A stretch of DNA of 64,000 bases from JAKFWI01 sp031399165 (GCA_031399165.1 JANNOO010000060.1:149239-213238), one strand, 5' to 3'. Shown: positions 27,941-36,011, counted from the first letter of the stretch. Notes: generated by a model from the sequence alone, not told the origin. Program-made: numbers and translations.

Positions 27941-28533
27941 GATGGGGCAACGCCGTGAGTGCGCAGGAATGCCAGAACAGCAAGCAGCGGCAGACCCAGA
28001 ATGGAGAAATAATCGCCTTCGATGCTTTCAAACAATTGCGCCCCCCGCCCTTCGAGCTGGTAAGCGCCAACGCTTGAAAACGCGTCCGGGCCAATCGCGT
28101 CGAGATAATCTTCAACGAACGCGTCGGAAAAACTGCGCATCGTCAGCCTCGGCGTTTCGATCCGCCGCCAGATCGGCGCGCCATCCTTGGCGATGACAGC
28201 AGCGGTGATCAGAATGTGGGATTTGCCGCGCAATCGTAAAAGATGCGCGCGCGCTTCGGCGCGATCTTTTGGCTTGTCGAAAGCCTCGCCTTCGCAGGCG
28301 AGCATCTGATCGGCGCCGATGACGAAGGCGCGGCTGCGGCGTGAAACCGCGATGGCCTTCAATTCAGCCAAAGCATCAGCCTGTTCGCGCGGGGCCAAAC
28401 GCTCGGCGCGCAGGCCTGCCTTGACCGCCTCTTCGTCAACCGATGGGCGTTCGATATCGAAATTCAGGCCGGCTGCGCGGATCATAGCGGCGCGCGCAGC
28501 GCTGCCAGAGGCAAGGATCAAGTCAGCCATCAA
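27937..28533 (-). CDS. maf: Maf-family nucleotide pyrophosphatase
   Basis: House-cleaning pyrophosphatase acting on dTTP/UTP or modified nucleotides. 198 residues with the N-terminal LILASGSAARAAMIRAAGL, in which the usual S-x-R-R is SAAR, the catalytic IGADQMLACEGEAFDKP block and the GAYQLEGRGAQLFESIEGD segment near residues 156-174. It is the first gene of the maf-aroE-coaE-dnaQ block and lies 1 base from the ppsR stop region. Confidence 0.93.
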   Translation of the reverse strand: MMADLILASGSAARAAMIRAAGLNFDIERPSVDEEAVKAGLRAERLAPREQADALAELKAIAVSRRSRAFVIGADQMLACEGEAFDKPKDRAEARAHLLRLRGKSHILITAAVIAKDGAPIWRRIETPRLTMRSFSDAFVEDYLDAIGPDAFSSVGAYQLEGRGAQLFESIEGDYFSILGLPLLAVLAFLRTHGVAPS

Positions 28534-28534
28534 A

Positions 28535-29374
28535 TTAGCTATCAGACGCCGGGCGGCGTTCAGCGAGCAGGTTCAGCACTGAGGCGGCAGTTTCCTCGAT
28601 CGAGCGGCGCGTCACGTCGATCACCGGCCATCCATGCTTTTCGTAGAGCTTCTGCGCGTGCAGCACTTCGGCGCGCACGCTCTCATGGTCTACATAGGAG
28701 GTGGCGCGCTCTTCCTTCAGCGTCGCCAAGCGATTGCGGCGGATATTCACCAGCCGTTCCGGCGACGCCGTCAGGCCGACAATCAGCGGCGAATCGGGCC
28801 TGAACAGACGATCGGGCAACGCAATGCCCGGCACGATCGGAACGTTTGCGGCTTTTACGCCGCGATTGGCGAGATAGACGCAGGTCGGCGTTTTGGACGT
28901 GCGCGAGATGCCCACAAGGATCACCTCCGCTTCTTCCAGCTCTATACCGCCCTGCCCGTCATCGTGACCCATGGCAAAGTTGAGCGCATCGATCCGCTTG
29001 AAATATTCCGCGTCCAGCACGCGGCCTGCGCCGATCCGGTGGTTAAGCTCCTGGCCCAAATAGCGGCTCATCATCGAGAGCACCGGATCGAGGACGGCCG
29101 TACAGGGACTGCCGATTTCCCGGCAATGCTGTTCGAGCCGGCCGCGCAGCTCATCGTTCGACATCGTAAACATGACCACGCCCGGCGCGGCCTCTATCTC
29201 CCGCAGCACACGCTCGAGCTGACGCATCGAGCGGACGAGATAGTATGAGTGTTCGATTGGGATGACGTTGTCGAACTGCGCGCACGAGGCGCGCATCACG
29301 CCGGCCAGGGTCTCCCCGGTCGAGTCAGAGACCAGGTGGACGTTAAAGTAGGCGGCGATCTTGGAGACGGACAT
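28535..29374 (-). CDS. ppsR: PPDK regulatory protein (DUF299, RP001 homologue)
   Basis: Bifunctional ADP-dependent kinase/Pi-dependent pyrophosphorylase that controls pyruvate phosphate dikinase or PEP synthase. 279 residues; NVHLVSDSTGETLAGVMR opens the protein and the P-loop is GISRTSKTPTCVYLANRG near residues 153-170. In Rickettsia and Caulobacter this gene (RP001) and hemE flank the replication origin, and the same pair flanks the gap here. Confidence 0.93.
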   Translation of the reverse strand: MSVSKIAAYFNVHLVSDSTGETLAGVMRASCAQFDNVIPIEHSYYLVRSMRQLERVLREIEAAPGVVMFTMSNDELRGRLEQHCREIGSPCTAVLDPVLSMMSRYLGQELNHRIGAGRVLDAEYFKRIDALNFAMGHDDGQGGIELEEAEVILVGISRTSKTPTCVYLANRGVKAANVPIVPGIALPDRLFRPDSPLIVGLTASPERLVNIRRNRLATLKEERATSYVDHESVRAEVLHAQKLYEKHGWPVIDVTRRSIEETAASVLNLLAERRPASDS

Positions 29375-29387
29375 GCTGTGGGCGCCG

Positions 29388-29396
29388 TGTGGATGT
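29388..29396 (-). promoter_or_regulatory. Weak DnaA box
   Basis: Minus-strand ACATCCACA matches TTATCCACA at 7 of 9 positions. It sits at the ppsR end of the predicted origin. Confidence 0.4.
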
Positions 29397-29584
29397 TCGT
29401 TTCATGGAATGAGCACAAGCGGGGAGCAAGGCCAAACCATTCGATTCGGCGCCCTTTTGGTGGTTAGCGATCCGCAACGCGTCCTCAGGGCGTACACAGG
29501 GCGCCCGTGTGGAGCGCGCGTGGTGGAGGAAATGGCGCCTCTTGCGAAAACGCCGCGCTGCCAACGCTCGCCTTGAGGATCAAC

Positions 29585-29593
29585 CGTGGATAA
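29585..29593 (-). promoter_or_regulatory. DnaA box
   Basis: Minus-strand TTATCCACG matches the consensus TTATCCACA at 8 of 9 positions and lies next to the AT-rich hemE side of the predicted origin. Confidence 0.6.
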
Positions 29594-29690
29594 ACGTGAG
29601 GACCGGCTCTGAGCGATCATTCCATACTCTTTTCCCAACCCCCTATCATCCCCTGCTTCCTGAAATTCCATTCAATAAGAGAAGATAGAA

Positions 29691-30719
29691 GTGAAAGAGG
29701 ATAAGCCTGCATTGTTACGGGTCTTGGGCGGGGAACGGCTCGAACGCCCCCCCATCTGGATCATGCGTCAGGCTGGGCGCTACCTGCCGGAATACCGGGC
29801 GATCAGGCAGAAAGCCAAAAGCTTCCTGGACTTTTGCTATACGCCTGACCTCGCCACGGAAGCGACGCTGCAGCCGCTGCGCCGCTTTGATCTCGATGCG
29901 GCGATCCTGTTCTGCGATATCCTGGTCATTCCGGACGCGCTCGGCCGGAAGGTCTGGTTCGTAGAGGGCGAAGGACCGCGGCTGGAGCCCTTGGCGAACG
30001 AGGCGGAGTGGACCTGGTCTGACCCCTCGCAGGCAGCTTCCCGGCTCGGCCCGGTTTACGAAACAGTGGCGCGGGTGCGCGCCGAACTGGCCCCTGAGAA
30101 GGCGCTGATCGGTTTTGCCGGGGGGCCATGGACTGTCGCCACTTACATGATCCAAGGCGAAGGCGGAGACAAAGCGCCGTCACGGAAAGTAGCTTTCGAG
30201 CGGCCGGAGGATGTTGATCGCCTGCTGGCCGCGATTGTTGAGGCGACGGCCCAGCATATGGCTGCGCAGGTGCGCGCCGGCGCCCAGGCGCTGAAGATTT
30301 TCGAGAGCTGGGCCGGCGGGCTGTCCCCAGCCCTGTTCGATCGCATGGTGATCAAGCCAAACGCGGCGCTGGTCCGGCGGCTGCGTGACCTCGGCGTGAC
30401 CGTGCCAATCATAGGCTTTCCGCGGGAAGCGGGCTCTCAGGTTCAGCTTTATGCCCAGGGCGTGGATGTGGACGCGATTGCGCTGGATACCGCCGCAGAC
30501 GCGCGCTGGGTTCGCGGCTCCGTGGGATCGGTTCTGGCGTTGCAGGGTAACCTGGATCCGATGCTGCTGATCACCGGCGGCGACGCCCTAAAGCGCGGCG
30601 TCGACGAAGTGCTGGCCGCGTTTTCGCGCGGGCCGCATATCTTCAACCTTGGCCATGGGATCACGCCTGAAGCGTCGATCGATCACGTCCAAATGCTGGT
30701 GCGCCTGGTGAAGGGCTGA
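29691..30719 (+). CDS. hemE: Uroporphyrinogen decarboxylase
   Basis: Converts uroporphyrinogen III to coproporphyrinogen III in heme synthesis. 342 residues from GTG at 29691. The substrate-site motif PPIWIMRQAGRYLPEYR is at about residues 20-36, and GFAGGPWTVATYMIQG near 142-157 is the second family block. It opens a close operon: hemE, colicin-E5-like gene (3-base gap), small partner gene (overlap), hemH (4-base gap) and hemJ (overlap). It borders the predicted origin, as in Caulobacter. Confidence 0.97.
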   Translation: MKEDKPALLRVLGGERLERPPIWIMRQAGRYLPEYRAIRQKAKSFLDFCYTPDLATEATLQPLRRFDLDAAILFCDILVIPDALGRKVWFVEGEGPRLEPLANEAEWTWSDPSQAASRLGPVYETVARVRAELAPEKALIGFAGGPWTVATYMIQGEGGDKAPSRKVAFERPEDVDRLLAAIVEATAQHMAAQVRAGAQALKIFESWAGGLSPALFDRMVIKPNAALVRRLRDLGVTVPIIGFPREAGSQVQLYAQGVDVDAIALDTAADARWVRGSVGSVLALQGNLDPMLLITGGDALKRGVDEVLAAFSRGPHIFNLGHGITPEASIDHVQMLVRLVKG

Positions 30720-30722
30720 TGC

Positions 30723-30947
30723 GTGCCGAAAGACCCGGCAAGACTCGAACGGCAGATGATCCAACGCGGCTGGACCTGGCCGCAAATAGAGGAAGCCAGG
30801 GCTGAAGGCGTTAAGGCCGCCGCGATTAACCGCGAGACGGGCATGCCTGCGACACGCTATACTCACCCTGAAACAGGCCGATCTGTCATTATTGATGACA
30901 CGACGGGAGACGTTATTCATGTCGGCGGCGACGGATATGTTTATTGA
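30723..30947 (+). CDS. Stand-alone colicin-E5-like ribonuclease domain (candidate toxin)
   Basis: 74 residues, start GTG 30723 with GAAGGG eight bases upstream and only three bases after the hemE stop. The order of motifs, RQMIQRGWTWPQIEEA, then NRETGMPATRY, then VIIDDTTGDVIHV, follows the catalytic domain of colicin E5, which cuts anticodons of Tyr, His, Asn and Asp tRNAs. From memory, E5 Arg33 (in RGWT) corresponds to Arg15 here and E5 Lys25 to Arg7. There is no translocation or receptor domain and no signal peptide, so it is an internal protein. Codon use is lower in GC than neighbours. Activity is inferred, and it might be domesticated. Confidence 0.6.
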   Translation: MPKDPARLERQMIQRGWTWPQIEEARAEGVKAAAINRETGMPATRYTHPETGRSVIIDDTTGDVIHVGGDGYVY

Positions 30948-31176
30948 GACAGTTCAGGTTCGTCTGCTCGACGAAGGCGTAGACGTCTGGCGGCCGGTAA
31001 AAGCGCGGCATCTGGGCGGCGGCGTGTACGAGTTATCCGAGAAGCCGGCGCCCAAGGGCGAACACTGGGAGTTTGCCCCAGGGCAAATCGTCAACGCGGA
31101 AGCGCGCGACCTTTCCGACGGCCCGGCCATCGTTGCAGTGGCGCAAGCGCAAACCAAACGCATGGATCGGCGCTGA
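30919..31176 (+). CDS. Small protein overlapping the E5-like gene (candidate immunity/antitoxin)
   Basis: 85 residues from ATG 30919, chosen because GGGAGA lies eight bases upstream; ATGs at 30892 and 30937 are alternatives. It overlaps the 3' end of the E5-like gene by 29 bases, a layout typical of toxin-antitoxin or toxin-immunity pairs. The sequence VQVRLLDEGVDVWRPVKARH, then GGVYELSEKPAP and HWEFAPGQIV suggests a compact beta-rich domain. It does not resemble the known colicin E5 immunity protein as I remember it. I infer an inhibitor role from position only. hemH starts four bases after its stop. Confidence 0.6.
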   Translation: MSAATDMFIETVQVRLLDEGVDVWRPVKARHLGGGVYELSEKPAPKGEHWEFAPGQIVNAEARDLSDGPAIVAVAQAQTKRMDRR

Positions 31177-31180
31177 AATC

Positions 31181-32209
31181 TTGCGTCGCGCAGCCATTAT
31201 TCTGTTTAATCTGGGCGGTCCGGATTCACTGGATGCGGTTCGCCCGTTTCTGCTGAATCTGTTTCGCGATCCCGCCATTATCGGCGCGCCCGCATTCATC
31301 CGCCTGCCGCTGGCGGCGTTCATCGCCTACACGCGGACAAAATCAGCGCAGGCGAATTATGCGCATATGGGCGGCCGGTCGCCGATCCTGTTCGAGACGG
31401 AGGCGCAGGCCGCGGCGCTGCAGAATTTGCTGAGTGCGCGCGTAAGGGATGTCGAGACAAACGTCATTGTAGCGATGCGCTACTGGAAGCCGTTCATCGC
31501 CGACGCCGCAGAGATGGCGCGTGATTGGGGCGCGAACGAAGTCTTGCTTATGCCGCTTTACCCGCAATTTTCCAGCACCACGACCGGCTCGGCGTTAAAG
31601 GAATGGAAGCGCGTCTGGCCGGGAAAAACGCGCACTTTGTGCTGTTACCCTGCCGCCGATAAATTCATCCAGGCCCATGCTGACGCGATCCTGAGCGCCT
31701 GGAAAAAGGCCGCGGCGCCGCCAAACCCCCGCGTGCTTTTCTCTGCGCATGGATTGCCGCAGCGCATTGTCGACAAGGGCGATCCCTATCAATGGCAGAT
31801 CGAGCAGACGGTCGCCGCCGTGCGCCGGCGTCTGCCGCGCGAATGGGATTCACGTATTTGCTATCAATCGCGCGTTGGCCGGTTGAAATGGCTTGAGCCT
31901 TCGACCGAGCATGAGATCGGTGTCGCTGGCGCCGATGGCGCCGGCCTGATCGTTTCGCCGATCGCGTTTGTATCCGAGCATGTCGAAACGCTGGTTGAGC
32001 TGGACCGCGACTATGCCGCCCTCGCCAAACAAGCGGGCGTGCCGTTCTACATCCGCGCCCCCGCCCTCTCGGCGGCGGATGATTTCATCGCAAGCCTCGC
32101 CGATCACGTGACGGACTTGCTGGGCCAGCCCGAGGGCGTCTATTCGGAAACCGGCGCGCGCATCTGCCCGCGCGCATTCGGCATGTGCCCAAAAGAGGCG
32201 GCGGCATGA
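31181..32209 (+). CDS. hemH: Ferrochelatase
   Basis: Inserts Fe2+ into protoporphyrin IX. TTG at 31181 (LRRAAIILFNLGGPDSLDAV) gives 342 residues; the frame is open upstream through the partner gene, but no better start exists. The metal-site histidine is in VLFSAHGLPQRIVDKGDPYQ, and the conserved glutamate is in FVSEHVETLVELD. Two cysteines close to the C-terminus (RICPRAFGMCPKEAAA) could relate to the iron-sulfur cluster known in Caulobacter ferrochelatase. The stop overlaps hemJ (ATGA). Confidence 0.95.
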   Translation: MRRAAIILFNLGGPDSLDAVRPFLLNLFRDPAIIGAPAFIRLPLAAFIAYTRTKSAQANYAHMGGRSPILFETEAQAAALQNLLSARVRDVETNVIVAMRYWKPFIADAAEMARDWGANEVLLMPLYPQFSSTTTGSALKEWKRVWPGKTRTLCCYPAADKFIQAHADAILSAWKKAAAPPNPRVLFSAHGLPQRIVDKGDPYQWQIEQTVAAVRRRLPREWDSRICYQSRVGRLKWLEPSTEHEIGVAGADGAGLIVSPIAFVSEHVETLVELDRDYAALAKQAGVPFYIRAPALSAADDFIASLADHVTDLLGQPEGVYSETGARICPRAFGMCPKEAAA

Positions 32210-32640
32210 ACCCCTATGATTTGGCCCGCGGGCTGCACATCATCGCGGTGCTGGCGTTCGTGGCGGGCATGCTGATGCTGCCGCGGTTCTACGCTTACCA
32301 ATGCGAAAGCCAGCCGGGCGGCGAGCTGGAAAAGAAGATGATCGAGGCGGCGGGGAAGCTGAACGGGATCATCATGGTCCCGGCCGTGATTGCGATCTGG
32401 GTGCTGGGCCTGTGGCTGTTGTTTGAGTTCGACCGCGCCAAATGGGGCGACGCCTGGCTGTGGATCAAGGTTGGCCTTGGGGTGGTGCTGACCGGGCTTC
32501 ACGGGTTTTTTATCGCCGAGGGCAAAAAGCTGGCGAAGGGCGAGAGGCGCCACAGCACCAAGTTCTGGCGCATGATCAACGAAGTGCCGTTCGTGATCGC
32601 GATCGTCATGGTGTTGTTGGCCACGATCGAGCCGCGCTGA
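32206..32640 (+). CDS. hemJ: Protoporphyrinogen IX oxidase HemJ
   Basis: Membrane heme protein that oxidises protoporphyrinogen IX, the oxygen-independent-type route common where HemY and HemG are missing. 144 residues with four hydrophobic helices. Conserved features are LARGLHIIAVLAFVAGMLMLPR with the heme-ligand His at residue 11, KLNGIIMVPA, and GDAWLWIKVGLGVVLTGLHG. It overlaps the hemH stop, so hemE, hemH and hemJ are made from one message; rho follows after a 187-base gap. Confidence 0.9.
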   Translation: MNPYDLARGLHIIAVLAFVAGMLMLPRFYAYQCESQPGGELEKKMIEAAGKLNGIIMVPAVIAIWVLGLWLLFEFDRAKWGDAWLWIKVGLGVVLTGLHGFFIAEGKKLAKGERRHSTKFWRMINEVPFVIAIVMVLLATIEPR

Positions 32641-32827
32641 GGCCGCCCTTGCGGCTTGACGGGCGCGGGCCGATATGGTGTCCATCGGCATGACGCGCGG
32701 TTCTCGCGCGTGCGCCGGCGGCGCCCGTTCTATTCCGCCGAAATCTCCTTTCCTGGCGTTCGTGAGGTCTCTTCTGGCCCGCGGTTTCGCCCCATAACAA
32801 ACCCCTCCCCCACAAGGCCCGACACCC

Positions 32828-34123
32828 ATGACAGACGAAGCCGAAGCCCTCGAAGGTTTGACCAAACTCACCCTTCAGGAGCTCAAGGCAAAAACCCCGG
32901 CCGAGCTTCTGGCGTTCGCCGAACAGCTCGAGGTCGAAAACGCGAACTCCCTGCGCACGCAGGACATGATGTTCGCAATCCTGAAACAATTGGCCGATCG
33001 GGGCGCCGAGATCGGCGGCGGCGGCGTGATCGAAATCCTGCCCGACGGATTCGGATTTCTCCGCAGCCCGCAATCCAATTACCTGCCCGGCCCGGACGAT
33101 ATTTATGTAAGCCCAAACCAGATCCGCCGCTTCGGCCTGCGCAATGGCGATACGGTCGACGGCCAGATCCGCGCCCCGAAAGAAGGCGAGCGCTACTTCG
33201 CGCTGGTGAAGGTCAACACGATCAATTTCGAGGACCCAGAGAAGGTCCGCCACAAGGTCCATTTCGACAATCTGACGCCGCTCTACCCCGATCAGCCGTT
33301 CACGATGGAGCTGGCCGATCCGACGATAAAAGACAAAACCGGCCGCGTGATCGACATCGTCGCGCCGATCGGCAAGGGCCAGCGGGCGCTGATCGTGGCG
33401 CCGCCGCGGACGGGTAAAACCGTCATCCTGCAGAACATCGCCAAGAGCATCGAGGCCAACCATCCCGAGTGCTTCTTGATTGTGCTGCTGATCGACGAGC
33501 GGCCCGAAGAAGTCACCGACATGCGCCGTTCGGTGAAGGGCGAAGTTGTTTCCTCGACATTCGATGAACCCGCGACGCGGCACGTCGCGGTGGCGGAAAT
33601 GGTGATCGAAAAGGCCAAGCGCCTGGCTGAGCACGGCCGCGATGTCGTGATCCTGCTGGACTCGATCACGCGCCTTGGCCGCGCCTACAACACGGTCGTC
33701 CCCTCCTCCGGCAAGGTGCTGACCGGCGGCGTCGACGCCAATGCGTTACAGCGGCCGAAGCGCTTCTTCGGCGCGGCGCGTAACCTAGAGGAAGGCGGCT
33801 CACTGACCATCATCGCCACGGCGCTGATCGATACCGGCAGCCGGATGGACGAAGTGATTTTCGAAGAATTCAAGGGCACGGGCAACAGCGAAATCGTGCT
33901 TGACCGCAAAGTGTCCGACAAGCGCATCTTCCCGGCAATGGACGTCACCAAGTCCGGCACGCGGAAGGAAGAACTGCTCGTGCCGAAGGAGCACCTGCAC
34001 AAAATGTACGTGCTGCGCCGGATCCTCAATCCGATGGGCACGACCGACGCGATCGAATTCCTGCTCGACAAGCTGCGCAGCACGAAAACGAACGACGATT
34101 TCTTCCAGAGCATGAACGCCTAG
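32828..34123 (+). CDS. rho: Transcription termination factor Rho
   Basis: Hexameric RNA helicase. 431 residues, slightly longer than the usual 419-423. The RNA-binding cold-shock-like domain covers about 60-130 (GVIEILPDGFGFLRSPQSNY), the P-loop is APPRTGKTVILQNIAKSIE near residues 193-211, and the Q-loop/R-loop blocks include LLDSITRLGRAYNTV and GGVDANALQRPKRFFGAARN. It has a 187-base leader, which could hold its own promoter. In Caulobacter rho also sits between the heme genes and mnmE. Confidence 0.97.
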   Translation: MTDEAEALEGLTKLTLQELKAKTPAELLAFAEQLEVENANSLRTQDMMFAILKQLADRGAEIGGGGVIEILPDGFGFLRSPQSNYLPGPDDIYVSPNQIRRFGLRNGDTVDGQIRAPKEGERYFALVKVNTINFEDPEKVRHKVHFDNLTPLYPDQPFTMELADPTIKDKTGRVIDIVAPIGKGQRALIVAPPRTGKTVILQNIAKSIEANHPECFLIVLLIDERPEEVTDMRRSVKGEVVSSTFDEPATRHVAVAEMVIEKAKRLAEHGRDVVILLDSITRLGRAYNTVVPSSGKVLTGGVDANALQRPKRFFGAARNLEEGGSLTIIATALIDTGSRMDEVIFEEFKGTGNSEIVLDRKVSDKRIFPAMDVTKSGTRKEELLVPKEHLHKMYVLRRILNPMGTTDAIEFLLDKLRSTKTNDDFFQSMNA

Positions 34124-34184
34124 GCGGACTTCTCCCCTAATTGGCGGATAAGTGTTATCGTGCCTCGTCTCCGGGAGGCTGCCC

Positions 34185-34808
34185 ATGCTCAAAATCTACC
34201 ATACGCCGCCGACGCGCTCGATCCGCATTGTCTGGCTGTGCGAGGAAATGGGCCTGCCTTACGAGGCTATCTCCGTGGCGTTCGGGAGCGCGCCGACACC
34301 GGAATTAGCCGCGATCTCCCCGCTCGGCCAGTTGCCGGCGATTGAGGACGGTGACGTGCGCATGATCGAAAGCATCGCGATCATCCAATATCTGATGGCC
34401 CGGCATGGTCCGACGAAACTCGCCGTCGCGCCGGACGAGAAAGATTTCCCGGCCTATCTGCAATTCCTCGAATTTGGTGAAGCCGGCCTTTGTGCGATTG
34501 GCAATGCGCTGGTGGCGACAAACTTCCGCGCGCCGGAGGATCAAAAGAAAAACTGGACATCGGCCTACATCGTTAACCTTCAACGCAAACGGCTCGGCGT
34601 AGTGGAACAGCACCTGAGCGAAGGCCGGGAGTATATGGCGGCCGGGCGCTTCACCGCCGCCGACATCTCCGTCGGCTATGCGATCGGCGTGTACAAACTT
34701 TTGGGCGTGCTCCGCCGCGCCGCGCCCGTGATCGAAAGTTATTTCGAACGCATCACCGCGCGACCGGCTTATCAGAAAGCTGCCGGCGCGCCGGCAGCGG
34801 CTGCTTAG
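34185..34808 (+). CDS. Glutathione S-transferase family protein
   Basis: 207 residues from ATG 34185, with a GGGAGG ribosome-binding site. The thioredoxin-like N-terminal domain (LKIYHTPPTRSIRIVWLCEE, ISPLGQLPAIEDGDVRMIES) carries the cis-proline and SNAIL-like glutathione-binding ESIAII motif. The helical C-terminal domain has FTAADISVGYAIGVYK near residues 157-172. The substrate is unknown. Confidence 0.88.
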   Translation: MLKIYHTPPTRSIRIVWLCEEMGLPYEAISVAFGSAPTPELAAISPLGQLPAIEDGDVRMIESIAIIQYLMARHGPTKLAVAPDEKDFPAYLQFLEFGEAGLCAIGNALVATNFRAPEDQKKNWTSAYIVNLQRKRLGVVEQHLSEGREYMAAGRFTAADISVGYAIGVYKLLGVLRRAAPVIESYFERITARPAYQKAAGAPAAAA

Positions 34809-34823
34809 ATCACGGAATCAGCA

Positions 34824-34961
34824 CTAGGCTGCCGGACGTCTTGCGCGCCCCAAGATCGTGTTGCGCACCAGCACTTCCCAGGCGCCGGGCGATGGCGCCG
34901 GCGTTTCCGCCAAAGCCATGACCTCGGGCCCTCCTGCTTTTTCGATCCGGATCGCGCGCAC
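34824..34961 (-). pseudogene. Decayed N-terminal fragment of a zinc-type quinone oxidoreductase
   Basis: A 45-residue reading from GTG at 34961 to TAG at 34824-34826. IRIEKAGGPEVMALAETPAP and then GAWEVLVRNTILG match the start of NADPH:quinone oxidoreductase (Qor) proteins, which normally continue NFIDTYHRSGLYP. Here the match stops after about 36 residues and a stop codon follows. The remaining 280 residues of the enzyme are missing. It sits in the gap between the GST gene and the dienelactone hydrolase gene, so it is a deletion remnant. Confidence 0.5.
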
Positions 34962-34984
34962 GGCTCAGGCCGCGTTAACCATAA

Positions 34985-35683
34985 TCAGGCCGACAGATGA
35001 TCGCTGAAGAAATCGGCGGTGCGGCGGTTTGCAAGCTCAGCGGCTTGCGCGTCAAAATGCGCCCCGCCCTCGCGCGCGAAGGCGTGGTCCTGCGCGTCAT
35101 AGACGTTGATCGTGACTTGCGGATGATTGTGCAGCCCAGCCTTGATCGTCTCCTGCGCGGCCGGCGAGACGAATTGATCCTTGCCCGCGATGTGCAGCAT
35201 CAGCGGCTGGGCGAGCTTTTCGGCTTCCTCCAGGCGCTTGTCGAGATTGACGCCATAATAGGAAACAGAAGCGTCTACATCGGTGCGCGCGGCGGTGAGA
35301 AACGCCAGCATGCCGCCGAGGCAGAAGCCGACCGCGCCGACCTTTGCGACGCCGACATGATCGCGCAGATAATCTATCGCCGCGTCGATATCATCGACGC
35401 CCTTATCAGGATCAAACGCATTCATAAGTACAAACGCGCGCTTCCATTCTTCGTCGGATTTATCGCTGAGCTGGACGTTCGGCTCGATCCGCCAGAACAG
35501 ATCTGGACACAGGGCGGCATAGCCCTGCGCTGCGTACGATTCCGTGATGTCGCGCATCACGGCGTTCACGCCGAAGATTTCCTGGATCACGACCATGCCG
35601 GCTTTAGGTGTTCCTTCCGGCATGGCGAGGTAGGCTGAAAACGAGCCGTCATGGCCCACGACTTGAACGACTTTGCCGCCCAT
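34985..35683 (-). CDS. Dienelactone hydrolase family protein
   Basis: 232-residue alpha/beta hydrolase. The nucleophile is the cysteine of VGFCLGGMLAF near residue 120, with the acidic residue near AGKDQFVSP (about 176) and catalytic His in YDAQDHAFAREGG (about 203). The N-terminal block VIQEIFGVNAVMRDITESYA is typical. The family hydrolyses dienelactones in chlorocatechol routes, but in many bacteria its substrate is unknown; no aromatic pathway genes are beside it. Confidence 0.9.
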   Translation of the reverse strand: MGGKVVQVVGHDGSFSAYLAMPEGTPKAGMVVIQEIFGVNAVMRDITESYAAQGYAALCPDLFWRIEPNVQLSDKSDEEWKRAFVLMNAFDPDKGVDDIDAAIDYLRDHVGVAKVGAVGFCLGGMLAFLTAARTDVDASVSYYGVNLDKRLEEAEKLAQPLMLHIAGKDQFVSPAAQETIKAGLHNHPQVTINVYDAQDHAFAREGGAHFDAQAAELANRRTADFFSDHLSA

Positions 35684-35773
35684 TTAGGGTCTCCGCTTGT
35701 TTCCGCCCGCGCTCACCCTATCGGTTGAAGGGGGCGCGGGTCTATAACCGCCGGCGAGATCGGAGAACGCGCC

Positions 35774-36010
35774 ATGAAGATGCGGATCGAGGTAGAGTGT
35801 ACGCCGGTGGAGGCGCGCCAATTCATGGGCCTGCCAGACGTCACCATCCTTAACGAGTACATCGTCGAAGAACTCAAAAAGCGCACCTCTGCCAATATGG
35901 CGATGATGGCGCCCGAAGCGCTGATGAAATCCTGGATGCAGATGGGCGTCCAGACGCAGGAAGCTTTGTTCGGCATGCTCGCCGCCGGCGGCGGCGCGAA
36001 GCGGGAGTAG
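35774..36010 (+). CDS. Small conserved DUF6489-type protein upstream of mnmE
   Basis: 78 residues, start ATG 35774. MKMRIEVECTPVEARQFMGL is a conserved pattern in small alphaproteobacterial proteins found next to trmE/mnmE, followed by a methionine-rich helical C-terminus (LMKSWMQMGVQTQEALFGML). Its function is unknown. Its stop is one base before the mnmE GTG, so it is probably translated together with mnmE. Confidence 0.7.
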   Translation: MKMRIEVECTPVEARQFMGLPDVTILNEYIVEELKKRTSANMAMMAPEALMKSWMQMGVQTQEALFGMLAAGGGAKRE

Positions 36011-36011
36011 C

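Larger units (their letters stand above)
29375..29690. other. Predicted chromosomal replication origin (oriC)
   Basis: A 316-base gap with no gene, between divergent ppsR and hemE. These two genes flank Cori in Caulobacter crescentus and the predicted origin of Rickettsia. It holds a strong DnaA box (TTATCCACG on the minus strand at 29585-29593), a weaker one (ACATCCACA, 29388-29396), one CcrM-type GANTC site at 29443-29447 and a relatively AT-rich tract before hemE (about 29609-29690). I see no TTAA-N7-TTAA CtrA site. The nearby dnaQ, parABS and outward gene direction agree. Confidence 0.75.

Noticed and set aside
29375..29690. CtrA-type sites in the predicted origin
   Set aside because: No TTAA-N7-TTAA arrangement seen; only an isolated TTAG.
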